From: Chrysomallon squamiferum
Taxonomy: Eukaryota; Mollusca; Gastropoda; Neomphalida; Peltospiridae
Length of the DNA: 47,500 nucleotides
Direction: 5' to 3'
NCBI GenBank assembly: GCA_012295275.1
Contig: CM022669.1
Span: 10,529,949 to 10,577,448 of the forward strand
In this document: piece by piece, positions 46,351 through 47,500 of the stretch
How the letters are laid out: the number at the start of each line of letters is the position of its first letter
How positions within the stretch are numbered: position 1 is the stretch's first letter
Notes under the pieces: generated by a model
Told to the model about the DNA's origin: nothing
What the model saw: only the letters and a program-made list of their open reading frames with translations
Databases searched by the model: none
Translations under genes and position numbers: made by a program

Positions 46351-47277
46351 GTAACAACAACAACAACTATTAATAATAATATTATTATTATTATTTTATT
46401 TTATTTTATTTTATTTTATTTTATTTTATTTTTTTTTTAGTCTCATTATATTCTATAATGGAATTTTCTGCACCATTTACCTTAACAGAATAACATATTT
46501 CGATGATCCGACATCCGGGCAGTCCTGAGGGAGGGCAAGGCGGTATTGTTATCGGTGTCCCGGGCCACACGTCTGTGTCCCCCGGGTCAACGTCCCCGCG
46601 CTCTAAACTTCCTATCACCTGATTGGTTGACCTAGTTTTCGTTCTCGAATGGTACTTTATTACCTTTAGAAAACAAACAAAAATAAATAAATATTATTTC
46701 TTTTATTCCTTGGGTAATTTGAATATACATTTCAAGAAAAATAATTAGCACATTCATGTATGTTATTATTATTATTATTGTTATTATTATTTTTTTTTTT
46801 TTTGACGTCTTACTTATAAAATATGTCGTTTAATATGGAAAGATATAGAAATATTTAGAATAAAATTATTGTAATTAAGATATATCTTAATATTCAAAGA
46901 CATAAGTTACATTAAATATAATAACTGTTTTCATATAATAAATGAATGAATGAATGAATAAATTAAATAAATAAATATTTAATTATAGGATAAAACATTC
47001 TAATCCAAACAAAAATAACGTTGTGGTTTTAAAATATATATATATATATTTGTTTGTTTATTTATTATTTAAATCAAACATCTTGTTTATTTACCATAAC
47101 CAATTGAGCATACGATTTCTCCATTCGTCTATTACTATGATTAATTATCTCCCCTTTTATAGGAATAACTTCTCCTGGAACATATCCCAGTTTGTCCAGC
47201 TGGAACTTGCAGGTGATTGGACCGGATTTGCAGCAGAGACAACAGAGAGTCTTCGTACCCGAACCTTGGGCTCCATG
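45605..47277 (-). CDS. Alpha-arrestin (arrestin domain-containing protein), C-terminal four exons, partial at the right edge
   Basis: Alpha-arrestins are adaptors that link membrane receptors and transporters to NEDD4-family ubiquitin ligases at the plasma membrane and endosomes. Exons on the - strand: 47277-47095, 46663-46481, 46296-46116 and 45783-45605, totalling 726 nt, 241 aa plus stop. The first three junctions are phase 0, 0 and 1. The arrestin C domain starts at KTLCCLCCKSGPITCKFQLD and continues with LGYVPGEVIPIKGEI, TPITIPPCPPSG-PGCRIIEICYSVK and LEVPLNVIIGSIPL. The spliced tail has DMPPPTYAES, so a PPxY motif (PPTY) spans the last junction, then NIKDDEDSEYT and EFAPMYTYYNW. This tail resembles invertebrate ARRDC2/3/17-type proteins. 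The N-terminal half lies beyond the window; the acceptor TTTGCAG is at 47278-47280 in reverse. Confidence 0.92.
45841..45985. repeat. TC/TCTG low-complexity tract in the last ARRDC intron
   Basis: A mix of (TC)n, (TGTC)n and (CCCT)n units. Frames across it are low-complexity and not genes. Confidence 0.95.
46303..46347. repeat. AAT microsatellite next to an ARRDC splice acceptor
   Basis: On the - strand this (TTA)n run ends only a few bases before the TCTGTAG acceptor of the exon starting at 46296, so it supplies most of the pyrimidine tract. Confidence 0.9.
46396..46431. repeat. TTTTA microsatellite in an ARRDC intron
   Basis: (TTTTA)n followed by a T run, in the intron between 46481 and 46296. 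Confidence 0.9.
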
Positions 47278-47500
47278 CTGCAAAGCAAAACGGTTTGTCC
47301 TGTAGCGTACATCCTGTGTATACGTTTTACGTCTAACGCAATATTAGAAAGGTTTATCATAGACGTAACTTTCCGTTAACGAACCAGTATCGTCTTATCT
47401 CGCGAGATTTCACAGACGCAGGACAAGGCTCGTGTTTACGTATAGCAAAACACTTGCATGTGTGCATTTTCCTATCGTTCTAGCAATTTTTTTCAAATAT
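47278..47500 (-). other. ARRDC intron sequence at the right edge
   Basis: Upstream of the 47277 exon on the - strand. I see a good pyrimidine tract at the acceptor and no further arrestin exon before the edge. Confidence 0.6.

Noticed and set aside
1-47500. CRISPR array, operon, prophage or other prokaryotic system
   Set aside because: Direct repeats here are microsatellites or diverged intronic copies, and all recognised genes are spliced animal genes.
1-47500. tRNA or rRNA genes
   Set aside because: I saw no convincing tRNA A-box/B-box pair with a cloverleaf and no rRNA core sequence. A tRNAscan or Rfam run would be decisive.

Overview
The window is animal nuclear DNA. It is strongly AT-rich, its genes are split by many GT-AG introns of roughly 0.1 to 3.2 kb, and it is full of simple repeats (GT/AC, GA, TTA, TTTTA, TGTA, ATTC). 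The proteins look bilaterian but not vertebrate. I think a mollusc or another lophotrochozoan is most likely, but I cannot fix the species. I saw no bacterial, viral or CRISPR-like system.

Layout from left to right. (1) A two-exon class A peptide-type GPCR, + strand, coding 611-3015 (352 aa). (2) About 5 kb of microsatellite-rich intergenic DNA. (3) A complete 24-exon RASA1 (p120 RasGAP), + strand, 8136-25929 (903 aa), with the order SH2-SH3-SH2-PH-C2-RasGAP. Every splice junction keeps frame. (4) About 3.3 kb of intergenic DNA. (5) A complete 19-exon TICRR/Treslin, + strand, 29225 or 29249 to 42880 (1837 or 1829 aa). This is the replication-initiation factor that carries the CDK-dependent TopBP1-binding sites. 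(6) About 2.7 kb between convergent genes, with two weak candidate first exons on the + strand. (7) The C-terminal four exons of an alpha-arrestin (ARRDC family), - strand, 47277 down to 45605, cut off at the right edge of the window.

The four genes are functionally unrelated: receptor signalling, Ras shut-off, replication origin firing and receptor trafficking. Nothing suggests that they form one system. I rebuilt the gene models by hand from splice consensus, frame continuity and remembered family motifs. No alignment was run.

The most useful second looks are these: the Treslin CDK/TopBP1 docking region, which looks conserved together with a cyclin-docking motif; the GPCR with NPxxL in place of NPxxY; the RASA1 with a very short N-terminus and a candidate poison exon; duplicated splice-site and exon fragments inside introns; a roughly 136-bp foldback element in a RASA1 intron; and four perfect TGACGTCA sites.
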